Source: Pseudomonas mediterranea CFBP 5447 (GTDB lineage: Bacteria > Pseudomonadota > Gammaproteobacteria > Pseudomonadales > Pseudomonadaceae). From it: a stretch of DNA of 64,000 nt. Under the pieces are notes generated by a model. That model searched no databases. It saw only the letters and a list, made by a program, of their open reading frames with translations, and was not told the DNA's origin. Where the stretch lies: positions 1,410,669 through 1,474,668 of the forward strand of contig NZ_KN322987.1 of assembly GCF_000774145.1 (NCBI RefSeq), read 5' to 3'. A program made the translations under genes and the position numbers. Shown here piece by piece: positions 9,258-20,540 of this stretch; within the stretch, counting starts at the first letter, position 1; each line of letters starts with the position of its first letter.

Positions 9258-9283
9258 TATCAAGCTTCAAGCGGCAAGCTGTA
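9258..9283. repeat. Fragment of the AAGCTTCAAGC-type repeat
   Basis: The string atcaagcttcaagcggcaag is one arm of the repeat family found complete at 47207-47300, 54371-54467 and 55319-55396. No partner arm is present here. Confidence 0.5.
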
Positions 9284-9303
9284 CCTGAGAAGCAAATAAA
9301 CCT

Positions 9304-9390
9304 GTGGGAGCGAGCCTGCTCGCGATGGCGTCAGCACAATCACATCACCGCAAGCTGACATACCGTTATCGCGAGCAGGCTCGCTCCCAC
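9304..9390. repeat. REP palindrome pair (GTGGGAGCGAGCCTGCTCGC type)
   Basis: GTGGGAGCGAGCCTGCTCGC at 9304 and its complement ending at 9390, about 45 bases apart, between the converging slt and fic genes. Confidence 0.92.
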
Positions 9391-9415
9391 ATTGGGGGGT
9401 ATGTGCCAGCAAGTC

Positions 9416-10444
9416 TCAGCCAAGCTGTGCCAAGGCCTGCTTGCCTGGCAGAGTGAGGCGATACCGTTGCGTCGGACTGCTGGGCGACTCTGGATCGGTC
9501 ATCTCGATCAAGCCCGCCGTCAATGCCGGCTTGAGGTAGTTACCCCGAAAGGTAGCCTTGTGTACCAATCCCAATTTCCCCATCAGCTCACTGATTTTCA
9601 GTGGAGGCCCGCTGCCCAGTGTTTGAAGCAGCTTGGCTACTGGGTCGGTTACTAGGTCGGTTACTAGGTCGGTGGTCGGCTCATTACGAATCGCCTCCCC
9701 AAGTGCGATGTTCAGCGACTGCAGCATGAACTCCACGAAAGGCGTTGCCTCGGCAAGCCGGTCGGCGGCCGATAATGCAGCGTAGTAAGCGTCCTGTTGG
9801 TCGCGAATGACTGCCTCAACCGGCAAATAAGCCAGAATCGGCCTCCACCGGCTGAGAATCAGGGTTTGCCAGAGACGCCCCATTCTCCCGTTCCCGTCAG
9901 CGAACGGGTGAATGAACTCGAATTCATAGTGAAAAACGCAGCTGATCACCAGCGGATGCCAATCGCATGACCCGACCCACGCCAGCAGATCGTCGATCAG
10001 ATGCCCCACACGGCTGGGGGGCGGAGCCATATGCACCAATTGGTCGCCCCGATAGATACCTACTCCAGCACGGCGAAACTGCCCTGCATCGTCAATCAAG
10101 CCCTGCATCAGTAGCTCATGTGCTCGAAGCAGGTCGGTCCGACTGTCAGGCCCCCAATCAGGCATGGCCTCGTAAGCGGCAAAGGCATTGCGCACTTCCT
10201 GGATCTCACGGGGTAACCCCAACACCCGCTGTCCGGCCAGAACCGCAGTGACCTGCTCGACACTCAAGGTATTGTTTTCAATCGCCAACGAGGCGTGAAT
10301 CGTGCGGATCCGGTTTCCACGGCGCAATTGCGGAGTCTGTTGGTGATCATTGACAGCCGAAAGCTGACCGATCTGCTCGCTGATGTCAGCAATCAACCCC
10401 AGCATCCGGGTCGTCAATGTCAACGGTGGCGCGTAACGACTCAT
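9416..10444 (-). CDS. Fic domain protein with internal inhibitory motif and C-terminal winged helix
   Basis: Fic proteins transfer AMP (or another nucleotide part) to hydroxyl groups of target proteins. From the ATG at 10442-10444 the 342-residue protein contains the inhibitory helix motif SLAIEN (about residues 52-57, pattern S/T-x3-E-G/N, class II self-inhibited Fic), the catalytic HPFADGNGRMGR (179-190) and a C-terminal winged-helix region. Earlier in-frame starts at 10477 and 10504 exist; 10444 has GGATAAGGG upstream. No separate antitoxin is adjacent. A 12-base tandem repeat lies in the coding sequence before the helix-turn-helix. Confidence 0.9.
   Translation of the reverse strand: MSRYAPPLTLTTRMLGLIADISEQIGQLSAVNDHQQTPQLRRGNRIRTIHASLAIENNTLSVEQVTAVLAGQRVLGLPREIQEVRNAFAAYEAMPDWGPDSRTDLLRAHELLMQGLIDDAGQFRRAGVGIYRGDQLVHMAPPPSRVGHLIDDLLAWVGSCDWHPLVISCVFHYEFEFIHPFADGNGRMGRLWQTLILSRWRPILAYLPVEAVIRDQQDAYYAALSAADRLAEATPFVEFMLQSLNIALGEAIRNEPTTDLVTDLVTDPVAKLLQTLGSGPPLKISELMGKLGLVHKATFRGNYLKPALTAGLIEMTDPESPSSPTQRYRLTLPGKQALAQLG
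9638..9679. repeat. 12-bp tandem repeat inside the fic gene
   Basis: The unit ggtcggttacta recurs about three times in phase with the codons, giving the peptide TDLVTDLVTDPV at the linker before the winged-helix domain. The repeat is a multiple of three, so changes in copy number would keep the frame. Confidence 0.8.
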
Positions 10445-10504
10445 ACCCTTATCCAAGCCAGATAAACAGTACGACATGATGCCCCACATGGGCGCCAACA
10501 GCAC

Positions 10505-12274
10505 TCATTGAGCCACCTCCCCTTGCTGGTTGAACTGCAACGCCGCCAACCGCGCATACAGCTCATTGCTGGCAACCAGTTCCTGATGCGTGCCCACCGC
10601 CACCACCCTGCCCTGATCCATCACCGCGATCCGGTCGGCGTTCTTCACCGTGGCCAGACGGTGGGCGATGACCAGGGTGGTGCGGTTTTTCATCAGGTTG
10701 GGCAAGGCTTGCTGGATCAGGTGTTCGCTTTGCGCGTCGAGGGCGCTGGTGGCTTCGTCCAGCAGCAGGATCGGCGCGTCCACCAACAATGCCCGGGCGA
10801 TGGCCAGGCGTTGGCGTTGGCCGCCGGATAATCCGAGGCCACCGTCGCCCAGGTGGGTCTGGTAGCCCTCGGGCATCTTTTCGATGAAGTCGTGGGCATG
10901 GGCGATCCGGGCCGCTTCGCGCACTTGCTCGGCAGTGGCGTCGGGATTGCCGTAGCGGATGTTTTCTTCCACGGTGCCGAAAAACAGCGCCGGGTTCTGT
11001 GAAACCAGAGCGAAATGACGGCGCAGGTCCAGGGGGTCGAGTCGGGTCAACGGCACATCGTCGATGAGGATCCGGCCTTGGGCCGGGTCGTAGAAGCGCA
11101 ATAGCAGGTCATACACCGTCGACTTACCCGCACCGGACGGTCCGACCAGGGCGAGGGTCTCGCCGGCATTGACCGTCAGGTCCAGGCCATCGAGCGCAAA
11201 GCTTTCCGGCCGGGACGGATAGGAGAACCGTACGCCTTCGAGACGCAGATCGCCCCGGACCCGCTCGGGCAACGTTATCAGGTCCGAGGTTGGAGGCTGG
11301 ATGATGTTCTGCGAGCGCAACAATTCGGCGATACGTTCGGCCGCGCCGGCGGCCCGCTGCAGCTCGCCGATCACCTCGCTCAGCGTACCGAAGGCGCTGC
11401 CGACGATCAGGCTGTAGAACACGAACGCCGCCAGCTCACCGCCGGAAATCCGTCCGGCGATCACGTCCATACCGCCCACCCAGAGCATCACGCCCACCGC
11501 CCCCAGCACCAGTACGATCACCAGGGTGATCAGCCAGGCCCGCTGGGCGATGCGTTTGCGTGCGGTCTCGAACGCCTGCTCCACCGTGACGGCAAAGCGT
11601 CGCTCATCCTGGACCTGGTGATTGTAGGCCTGCACGGTCTTGATCTGGCCCAGGGTTTCGGAAACGTAGCTGCCGACATCGGCGATGCGGTCCTGGCTCT
11701 GGCGAGACAGGCTGCGTACCCGACGCCCGAACACCAGGATCGGCGCCAACACCAGTGGCAGGGCAATCACCACGATGCTGGTGAGCTTGGGGTTGGTGAT
11801 GAACAACAGCACGATGCCGCCGATCACCATCAGGGCGTTGCGCAGAAACAATGACAAGGAGGAACCGATCACCGATTGCAGCAAGGTGGTGTCGGCGGTC
11901 AGGCGTGACTGGATCTCCGAGCTGCGGTTGTTTTCATAGAACCCCGGGTGCAGGTACACCAGATGGTTGAAAACCTGTCGCCGGATGTCGGCCACCACGC
12001 GCTCGCCAATCCACGACACCAGGTAGAACCGGGAGAAAGTCCCGATCGCCAGGCCTATCACCAGCACCATGAACAAGCCGATGGACTGGTTCAGCAACTG
12101 CGGAGAACGGGTCATGAAACCCTGGTCCACCAGCAGCCGGATACCCTGCCCCATGGACAGGGTGATGCCCGCCGTGACGATGAGCGCCAGCAATGCACCG
12201 GCGACCTGCTTGCGGTAAGGAGCGATAAAACCACTGGCCAGGCCAATGGCGCGGCGATGTCGGGACGAAAGCAT
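10505..12274 (-). CDS. ABC exporter with fused membrane and ATPase domains (MsbA-like)
   Basis: A 589-residue half-transporter. The N-terminal membrane domain (about 15-310, six hydrophobic segments) is followed by one ATPase domain with Walker A GPSGAGKST, signature LSGGQRQRLAIARALL, Walker B ILLLDEATSALD and the switch His in VIAHRLATV. This layout is that of type I exporters such as MsbA/LmrA; the substrate cannot be read from the sequence. It resembles the exporter annotated PA3228 in P. aeruginosa. ATGs at 12283 and 12274 are both possible and neither has a strong ribosome site. The stop codon is 60 bases upstream of the fic start, so the two may be co-transcribed. Confidence 0.9.
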   Translation of the reverse strand: MLSSRHRRAIGLASGFIAPYRKQVAGALLALIVTAGITLSMGQGIRLLVDQGFMTRSPQLLNQSIGLFMVLVIGLAIGTFSRFYLVSWIGERVVADIRRQVFNHLVYLHPGFYENNRSSEIQSRLTADTTLLQSVIGSSLSLFLRNALMVIGGIVLLFITNPKLTSIVVIALPLVLAPILVFGRRVRSLSRQSQDRIADVGSYVSETLGQIKTVQAYNHQVQDERRFAVTVEQAFETARKRIAQRAWLITLVIVLVLGAVGVMLWVGGMDVIAGRISGGELAAFVFYSLIVGSAFGTLSEVIGELQRAAGAAERIAELLRSQNIIQPPTSDLITLPERVRGDLRLEGVRFSYPSRPESFALDGLDLTVNAGETLALVGPSGAGKSTVYDLLLRFYDPAQGRILIDDVPLTRLDPLDLRRHFALVSQNPALFFGTVEENIRYGNPDATAEQVREAARIAHAHDFIEKMPEGYQTHLGDGGLGLSGGQRQRLAIARALLVDAPILLLDEATSALDAQSEHLIQQALPNLMKNRTTLVIAHRLATVKNADRIAVMDQGRVVAVGTHQELVASNELYARLAALQFNQQGEVAQ

Positions 12275-12386
12275 CAGTAGCATCCGATAATGCAACAGGG
12301 AAAGAATGGGGCGACAGTACCGAAGCGCGGCGGAACCTCTTTGAATCAGAATGAGTCAGGTTAAATATGACCGCGACGACTACCGA

Positions 12387-12546
12387 CTAGGCTCTGTACG
12401 AAAAGTCTTGAGACGAAGGTCAGGCAAGGCGAAAACAGCCGAGGAACGCCCGGGGTCGCGTCCGACTGTACTGGAGTACATGAGCATTCCGAGGCTGTTT
12501 TCAACGCAGCATGAACGAGTATCAAGGCTTTTCGTACAGAGCCTAG
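12387..12546. mobile_element. MITE-like element with CTAG target duplication
   Basis: A 152-bp segment (12391-12542) is bounded by perfect 15-bp terminal inverted repeats, GCTCTGTACGAAAAG at the left and its complement at the right; the similarity continues imperfectly for about ten more bases. Both ends are flanked by CTAG, consistent with the 4-bp YTAR duplication of IS5-group transposases. It encodes no transposase. It lies between the ABC exporter and the small gene at 12688, so it was probably moved in trans by a related full-length element elsewhere. Confidence 0.85.
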
Positions 12547-12687
12547 AGAGTATCGGTCTAAAGTCTGACTGGAAACGTACAAGTATTTCTGTTTGAGTAG
12601 AGCTGTCGCCATGACCGACAAGGAGTGTCATTTCTCAGTCACCTGACGACAATACAGTAGGCACACAACCTGATGAGGAGACAGGCC

Positions 12688-12867
12688 ATGTCCTTGCAAC
12701 ACAGCAGCGACGACAAGATTCAAGTGATCCGCACGCAACCGGACCAGTCCCTGGGCTGCTCGTTCATCGACGCCCAAGGGCGCGAAGTACCGATCACCGA
12801 AGAGATGATCCAGAAAGCCTGCAGCGAACTGGAAGAACGACTGGTCAAGCCTGCCGAACAAAAGTGA
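12688..12867 (+). CDS. PA1571-family small protein
   Basis: A 59-residue protein from the ATG at 12688, seven bases after AGGAG. An in-frame start five codons earlier overlaps the ribosome site and is rejected. The sequence contains KIQVIRT, the segment GREVPITEEMIQKACSELE and an acidic, helical C-terminus. This pattern matches a small family conserved in Pseudomonas and named after PA1571; its function is unknown. It is a single-gene unit closed by the terminator at 12889-12912. Confidence 0.8.
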   Translation: MSLQHSSDDKIQVIRTQPDQSLGCSFIDAQGREVPITEEMIQKACSELEERLVKPAEQK

Positions 12868-12888
12868 TACAGCCCGTCTTCGATTGAA

Positions 12889-12912
12889 CCCGACCTAGAT
12901 GTCGGGTTTTTT
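12889..12912 (+). terminator. Rho-independent terminator
   Basis: CCCGAC (12889-12894) pairs with GTCGGG (12901-12906), followed by six T residues, 21 bases past the small PA1571-like gene. Confidence 0.9.
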
Positions 12913-12937
12913 GTGCCCATGGACTCTACCACCCTGT

Positions 12938-12955
12938 AGCAAGCTCCCTCGCCAC
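12938..12955. repeat. Solitary REP arm
   Basis: agcaagctccctcgccac is one arm of the GTGGCGAGGGAGCTTGCT REP without a partner. Confidence 0.6.
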
Positions 12956-12972
12956 AACAGCAACCCCGTGGA

Positions 12973-14115
12973 TCAAATGAGGGTGGCACCCAGCGCACTC
13001 ACGATCTGCTGCAACGCCGCTGACTGCCCTTCAATGCGCACCTTCAAGCTGTCGATCTCCCGACGTGGCGGGTAATGTTTGCGCAGGGCATCGAAAGCGC
13101 TGCGTTGCTCGCTGACCGTTCCCACCAGGCTACGGCGGAAGTCCGCATCGTCACGACGCGGGTCGTATACGCCACGGCACAGCGCGGCCAGCGCCCAGGC
13201 GGGATCGGTGGCAGCGTCCAGAGTGATGCCGCCCAACCAGGGACGAGGCAGCAGATCGCCGAGGCTGACCGCAACCGGTACCTCCAGGAACGCGCACAAG
13301 GCTTCATAGATCTGCGCCGTGCCGCGCTGGCGACCATCGAGGCTGTAGCCGGCAATGTGCGGCGTGGCGATCACGCACAGGTCCGCCAGGTCCACGTCCA
13401 CCGTCGGCTCCTGCTCCCAGACATCCAGCACCGCTTGCAGGTCTTCACGCTCCAGCAGCACATTGCGCAACGCGGTGTTATCGATCACTGGCCCGCGGGC
13501 CGCATTGATCAGCCAGGTACCGGGCTTGAGGCTGCTCAGGCGCGGCTCATCGAAGAGATGCAAGGTGGGATGCTCGCCGTCGCGCGTCAGGGGGGTGTGC
13601 AAGCTGATCACGTCGCACTGCTCGATGATCTGTTCCAGGCTCACATAATCACCACCCTCGATTGCCCGACGGGGTGGATCGCACACCTTCACGTCCCAAC
13701 CCAGCCCCTTGAGCACTGCGATCAAACGCCCGCCCACCTGACCTGCGCCGACCACGCCGAAGGTGCGCTGCCGCAGGTCCGCGCCTTCGATTTCGGCCAG
13801 GGTCATCAGGCTGCCCAGCACGTAGTCCACCACACCACGGGCATTGCAGCCAGGCGCACTGGCCCAGCGGATGCCGGCCTCGGCGAAGTAGTCCAGGTCC
13901 AGGTGATCGGTGCCGATGGTGCAAGTGCCGACGAAACGCACATTGCTGCCTTCCAGCAAGGCACGATTGACCCGGCTGACGGAGCGCACCAGCAACACAT
14001 CGGCCTGCGCGACCGTGTCCCGGTCGATGCCGCGCCCCGGCACCCGGCGGATCTCACCGAAGTCCTTGAAAAAGGCATCGAGCAGGGGAATGTTTTCGTC
14101 GGCGACGATCAGCAT
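12973..14115 (-). CDS. pdxB: 4-phosphoerythronate dehydrogenase PdxB
   Basis: Oxidises 4-phospho-D-erythronate in the pyridoxal 5'-phosphate (vitamin B6) pathway. The 380-residue protein begins MLIVADENIPLLDAFF and has the D-2-hydroxyacid dehydrogenase fold: NAD-binding GVVGAGQVGGRL (near 120), then the catalytic trio in NAARGPVID (Arg), DVWEQEP (Glu) and ATPHIAGYS (His). The C-terminal PdxB-specific dimerisation domain (about 290-380) is present. The length is that of P. aeruginosa PdxB. Convergent with the small gene upstream, divergent from pmpM. Confidence 0.96.
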   Translation of the reverse strand: MLIVADENIPLLDAFFKDFGEIRRVPGRGIDRDTVAQADVLLVRSVSRVNRALLEGSNVRFVGTCTIGTDHLDLDYFAEAGIRWASAPGCNARGVVDYVLGSLMTLAEIEGADLRQRTFGVVGAGQVGGRLIAVLKGLGWDVKVCDPPRRAIEGGDYVSLEQIIEQCDVISLHTPLTRDGEHPTLHLFDEPRLSSLKPGTWLINAARGPVIDNTALRNVLLEREDLQAVLDVWEQEPTVDVDLADLCVIATPHIAGYSLDGRQRGTAQIYEALCAFLEVPVAVSLGDLLPRPWLGGITLDAATDPAWALAALCRGVYDPRRDDADFRRSLVGTVSEQRSAFDALRKHYPPRREIDSLKVRIEGQSAALQQIVSALGATLI

Positions 14116-14190
14116 GGCAAAGCTCCTTTGGCGGGGTGGGCAGTGTAGGCGTTCCGGTGTGTCTGCGCATTAGTGGTTAAGAATGATGTT

Positions 14191-14282
14191 GTGGCGAGGG
14201 GATTTATCCCCGCTGGGGTGCGAAGCGCCCCTTAGATTTTGCGACTGCTGCGCAGTCGAGCGGGGATAAATCCCCTCGCCAC
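14191..14282. repeat. REP palindrome pair (GTGGCGAGGGGATTTATCCCC type)
   Basis: Inverted copies at 14191 and ending at 14282. The stem has the variant loop ATTTAT. It lies between the divergent pdxB and pmpM genes, in the promoter region of both. Confidence 0.9.
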
Positions 14283-14399
14283 AAGGGTATCCACAAACTT
14301 CTGCCATTGTTTACAAATCCCCAACACAGCTTTTTTCCTGACCACTGCGTCAACGCGTAGAATCCGCCGCCTTGCGCTAATTTTTCGGACGCTTCGCCT

Positions 14400-15803
14400 G
14401 TGAATCCCGTGATCGACAACCCCACCCTTCTCTCTCGCCCGGCCCGGGTTCGCCTGGAGGTCAGGACGCTGCTGGCCCTGGCGCTGCCGATCATGGTGGC
14501 GCAACTGGCGACCACCGCCATGGGCTTCGTCGATGCGGTGATGGCCGGTCGCGTCGGCCCACGGGACCTGGCGGCAGTAGCGTTGGGCAACTCGATCTGG
14601 GTGCCGGTGTTTCTGTTGATGACCGGCACACTGCTGGCGACTACGCCGAAAGTCGCCCAGCGCTTCGGCGCTGGAACCTTCGACGAGATCGGCCCATTGG
14701 TGCGCCAGGCCCTGTGGCTGGCGCTGGCGGTCGGATTGATGGCGACGCTGGCGCTGTTCAGCGCCGAGCCGATCCTGCACATCATGAAGGTGGACCCGGA
14801 GCTGATCGGTCCCTGCATGGAATACCTGCGAGGGATCGGCACCGGCCTGCCGGCCGTGGCGCTGTACCACGTACTGCGCTGCTTCAGCGACGGCCTGGGC
14901 CGCACGCGACCGGCCATGGTGCTGGGGTTGTGCGGGCTGGCGCTGAACATTCCGCTCAATTACATCTTCATCTACGGACACCTGGGCGTGCCGGCCATGG
15001 GCGGCGTCGGTTGCGGCTGGGCCACGGCTATCGTGATGTGGGTCATGGCCCTGGGCATGGCCGGCTGGACGCGCTGGGCGCCGGCCTATCGGTCGAGTCA
15101 ATTGTTCAGCCGCTTCGATTGGCCGCAGTGGGCGGTCATCCAACGTCTGCTGGGCATTGGCCTGCCGATAGGCATCGCGGTGTTTACCGAGTCGAGCATT
15201 TTTGCGGTGATTGCACTGCTGATCGGCAGCCTCGGCGCCACGGTGGTGGCCGGGCATCAGATCGCGCTGAACTTCAGTTCCCTGGTGTTCATGATTCCCT
15301 ACTCCCTGGCCATGGCCGTAACGGTGCGGGTCGGCCAGACACTGGGACGTGGCCAGCCTCGCGAGGCACGCTTCGCCGCTGGCGTGGGTATGGGCGCGGC
15401 CCTGGCGTATGCCTGCCTGTCGGCGAGCCTGATGCTGACGCTGCGCGGGCCCATCGCCGCGATCTACACCGCCGACCCGGTGGTGATCGACGTCGCCTCG
15501 ATGCTGATCGTATATGCGGCGCTGTTCCAGTTTTCCGATGCGATCCAGGTCACCGCGGCGGGCGCGTTGCGCGGCTATCAGGACACCCGGGTGACGATGA
15601 TCCTGACCCTGTTTGCCTATTGGGGCATCGGCTTGCCGGTGGGTTATGCCTTGGGCCTTACCGATTGGTTCGGCGCCGCCAACGGCCCGAGCGGGTTATG
15701 GCAAGGGCTGATCGTCGGGCTGAGCTGCGCGGCGCTGATGCTGTCGATCCGCCTGGCCCGCAGCGCGCGCAAGCCGATCCGCAGCAGCCGCTCGACGGGT
15801 TAA
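14400..15803 (+). CDS. pmpM: MATE family multidrug efflux pump PmpM
   Basis: Twelve-helix inner-membrane antiporter exporting cationic drugs such as fluoroquinolones and quaternary ammonium compounds; P. aeruginosa PmpM is proton-driven. The 467-residue protein starts at a GTG (14400) and shows MATE landmarks: LALPIMVAQLATTAMGFVDA in helix 1, the conserved VAGHQIALNFS segment near 285, and GALRGYQDTR near 390. It is closely similar to P. aeruginosa PmpM along its length. Its TAA stop overlaps the stop of tusA on the other strand. Confidence 0.92.
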   Translation: MNPVIDNPTLLSRPARVRLEVRTLLALALPIMVAQLATTAMGFVDAVMAGRVGPRDLAAVALGNSIWVPVFLLMTGTLLATTPKVAQRFGAGTFDEIGPLVRQALWLALAVGLMATLALFSAEPILHIMKVDPELIGPCMEYLRGIGTGLPAVALYHVLRCFSDGLGRTRPAMVLGLCGLALNIPLNYIFIYGHLGVPAMGGVGCGWATAIVMWVMALGMAGWTRWAPAYRSSQLFSRFDWPQWAVIQRLLGIGLPIGIAVFTESSIFAVIALLIGSLGATVVAGHQIALNFSSLVFMIPYSLAMAVTVRVGQTLGRGQPREARFAAGVGMGAALAYACLSASLMLTLRGPIAAIYTADPVVIDVASMLIVYAALFQFSDAIQVTAAGALRGYQDTRVTMILTLFAYWGIGLPVGYALGLTDWFGAANGPSGLWQGLIVGLSCAALMLSIRLARSARKPIRSSRSTG

Positions 15804-16051
15804 GCGAGCTTCTTGCGGATCCAGTAGCGGTACGTACCGTCCACCTCGTCCTGGGCCACCAGTTCGTGGTCGAGAAACACACAGAACTTGGGGATGTCGC
15901 GGCGGGTCGAGGGGTCGGTGGCGATCACTTTCAACAGCCCGCCCGGCACCAGGTCACGGATGTGCTGGTGCAGCATCATCACCGGCTCAGGGCAATTGAG
16001 GCCGGAGGCATCCAGCGTACCGTCGACCGGCGTATCGTTCATTTCACTCAT
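15800..16051 (-). CDS. tusA: Sulfurtransferase TusA
   Basis: Cytoplasmic sulfur carrier that passes persulfide sulfur from IscS to the TusBCD/TusE relay for 2-thiouridine in tRNA and to other sulfur pathways. The 83-residue protein has the TusA signature LDASGLNCPEPVMMLHQHI with the active Cys in NCPEP (near residue 20). The C-terminal YRYWIRKK is usual. The start at 16051 (MSEMNDTP) is used; the ATG three codons later is an alternative. It converges on pmpM with a 4-base overlap (TTAA serves both stops). Confidence 0.93.
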   Translation of the reverse strand: MSEMNDTPVDGTLDASGLNCPEPVMMLHQHIRDLVPGGLLKVIATDPSTRRDIPKFCVFLDHELVAQDEVDGTYRYWIRKKLA

Positions 16052-16128
16052 GTTCTACTCCTGAAACTGGCGGGCATTGTCGCGCAATGTCGGCGAGTGG
16101 TCACCCTCGGCTTAACGCCACATGCCCT

Positions 16129-16215
16129 GTGGGAGCGAGCCTGCTCGCGAAGGCGCAAGATCCGTCAGCATTGATGTTAATGACACATCGCTATCGCGAG
16201 CAGGCTCGCTCCCAC
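16129..16215. repeat. REP palindrome pair (GTGGGAGCGAGCCTGCTCGC type)
   Basis: Inverted copies at 16129 and ending at 16215, in the gap between rlmM and tusA, eight bases past the rlmM stop. Confidence 0.92.
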
Positions 16216-16223
16216 AGGAACAC

Positions 16224-17297
16224 TCAGCGGGATCTGGGCTTCTTGCTGTCCAACCGCCGCAAATGGCAAGTCACTTCCTCGCGGTCGTGGTACAGCTGCT
16301 TGCAGCCAATCTCCACCTTGATCCCCCGGGCCTTGAAGCCATCGGCAATGCGTTCGAGCAGGCGCTTCACTTCGGCATAGCGCTGCTTCATCGGCAGCTT
16401 GAGGTTGACCACTGCCTCGCGACAATGGCCCTCGCCGATCCACTCTTCCAGCATCGCCGCATTGCGCGCCGGCTTCTCGACGATGTCGCAGACCATCCAG
16501 TCCACCGGCTGCTTGGGCTTGAAGGTAAAGCCATCCGCCATCAGGTGCTGCACCAGACCGGTGTCCATCAGGCTTTCGGCCATCGGACCGTTGTCGATGG
16601 CCGTCACCAGCATCCCGCGATTGACCAGTTGCCAGGTCCAACCACCCGGCGCGGCCCCCAGGTCGACGCCGGTCATGTCACTGTGCAGGCGCTCGTCCCA
16701 CTCCTCCCGTGGAATGAAGTGGTGCCAGGCTTCTTCGAGCTTGAGGGTCGAGCGGCTCGGGGCCTCCCGAGGGAATTTCAGGCGGGGTATCCCCATTGGC
16801 CACATCGCCGAGTTGTCCGCTTCCGCCAGCCCCAGGAACACTTCACGGCCACTTTTGAACGTCAGCAGCAGGCGCGGCTTGTGCGGATCGTCCACCAGCT
16901 TGCCGGCGCCGGTCAGCGCCTTGCGCAGCGGGCCTTCGAACTTCTTGCAGAAGTTCGACAGTTCCTTGCCATCGTTAGTATCGACCACTTCCAGCCACAA
17001 GCTGCCGCAGACTGGAAACTGCGCCATCTGGGACAGGATGACGCTGATACGGTCGGTTTCCGGCAGATCAATGAACGTGCCACGGGCCCATTGGCGCGGG
17101 AAAATCAGCCCGGCAAAACGCTGGCCGCGCATCAGCCGCTCGGCGCCGTCCGCTTCGGTGCAGACGAATTCGGCGCAGGCGCTGGCCGGTTTGGCCTTGG
17201 CATAGCCGGCCACGTTGAGCCGGGCCGCGTGTTCGGCGATCTCGGAACAGACCTCGCCCTCGAAGCCGGGCCGGCAGTGCATGAAAAGCGTATTCAT
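16224..17297 (-). CDS. rlmM: 23S rRNA C2498 2'-O-ribose methyltransferase RlmM
   Basis: Methylates the ribose of C2498 in 23S rRNA using S-adenosylmethionine before subunit assembly. The 357-residue protein has an N-terminal THUMP-like region and a C-terminal RFM methyltransferase domain with GVDLGAAPGGWTWQL (SAM site, near 220), DWMVCDIVEKP and the catalytic KLPMKQR lysine segment. The reading frame is open further upstream, but MNTLFMHCRPGFEGEV at 17297 is the conserved family start. Followed by a REP pair, then tusA on the same strand. Confidence 0.94.
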   Translation of the reverse strand: MNTLFMHCRPGFEGEVCSEIAEHAARLNVAGYAKAKPASACAEFVCTEADGAERLMRGQRFAGLIFPRQWARGTFIDLPETDRISVILSQMAQFPVCGSLWLEVVDTNDGKELSNFCKKFEGPLRKALTGAGKLVDDPHKPRLLLTFKSGREVFLGLAEADNSAMWPMGIPRLKFPREAPSRSTLKLEEAWHHFIPREEWDERLHSDMTGVDLGAAPGGWTWQLVNRGMLVTAIDNGPMAESLMDTGLVQHLMADGFTFKPKQPVDWMVCDIVEKPARNAAMLEEWIGEGHCREAVVNLKLPMKQRYAEVKRLLERIADGFKARGIKVEIGCKQLYHDREEVTCHLRRLDSKKPRSR

Positions 17298-17469
17298 TGA
17301 AACTCCGTAGCAAAGCCTGTCACGAAAACCGGCGCATGATAACGGACTTCGGAACCCCGAACCTGCCCATAGAGTCCAGTGATTAGTCATCCGCTCAAAA
17401 CAGGGCTAGGTTAAAGGCTCTGTCCGTCCCGTCAGTCCGTAGCCGTGCGGACTCAAAGGAGTGATTTCA

Positions 17470-20211
<2,742 letters not shown>

Positions 20212-20222
20212 ACGCAATTCCT

Positions 20223-20309
20223 GTGGGAGCGAGCCTGCTCGCGAAGGCGATCTGTCAGTCATTGAAGTACTGACTGGCCCAGCGCTTTCGCGAGCAAGCC
20301 CGCTCCCAC
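20223..20309. repeat. REP palindrome pair downstream of acnA
   Basis: GTGGGAGCGAGCCTGCTCGC at 20223 and an inverted copy ending at 20309 whose arm carries two changes (caagcccgc). It is 11 bases past the acnA stop. The remaining gap to 20540 shows no further recognisable element. Confidence 0.9.
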
Positions 20310-20540
20310 AGTCCTGCCCTTGGCTGACGAGTATCAATCATCAGATCAATCGCCGTTTTTTGTATCGCTCCGCTTATACTCCCTCTCGCCGGCGCTCAAG
20401 GACCTGAGTCAACCGGCTGACTTTCCACGCCTACGCATGAATCTGCATGGATACAAAATTGTGCTCTTTGAGCGACTTGGCATCGTCGTAGACGCGGCGG
20501 CCACTTTCGCCCGAAGTTCCACAGCCTAAAAGGACGTTAT

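Noticed and set aside
12351..12631. Short open frames across the inverted-repeat element
   Set aside because: They read through the MITE and its ends on both strands; no transposase or other family pattern is present.
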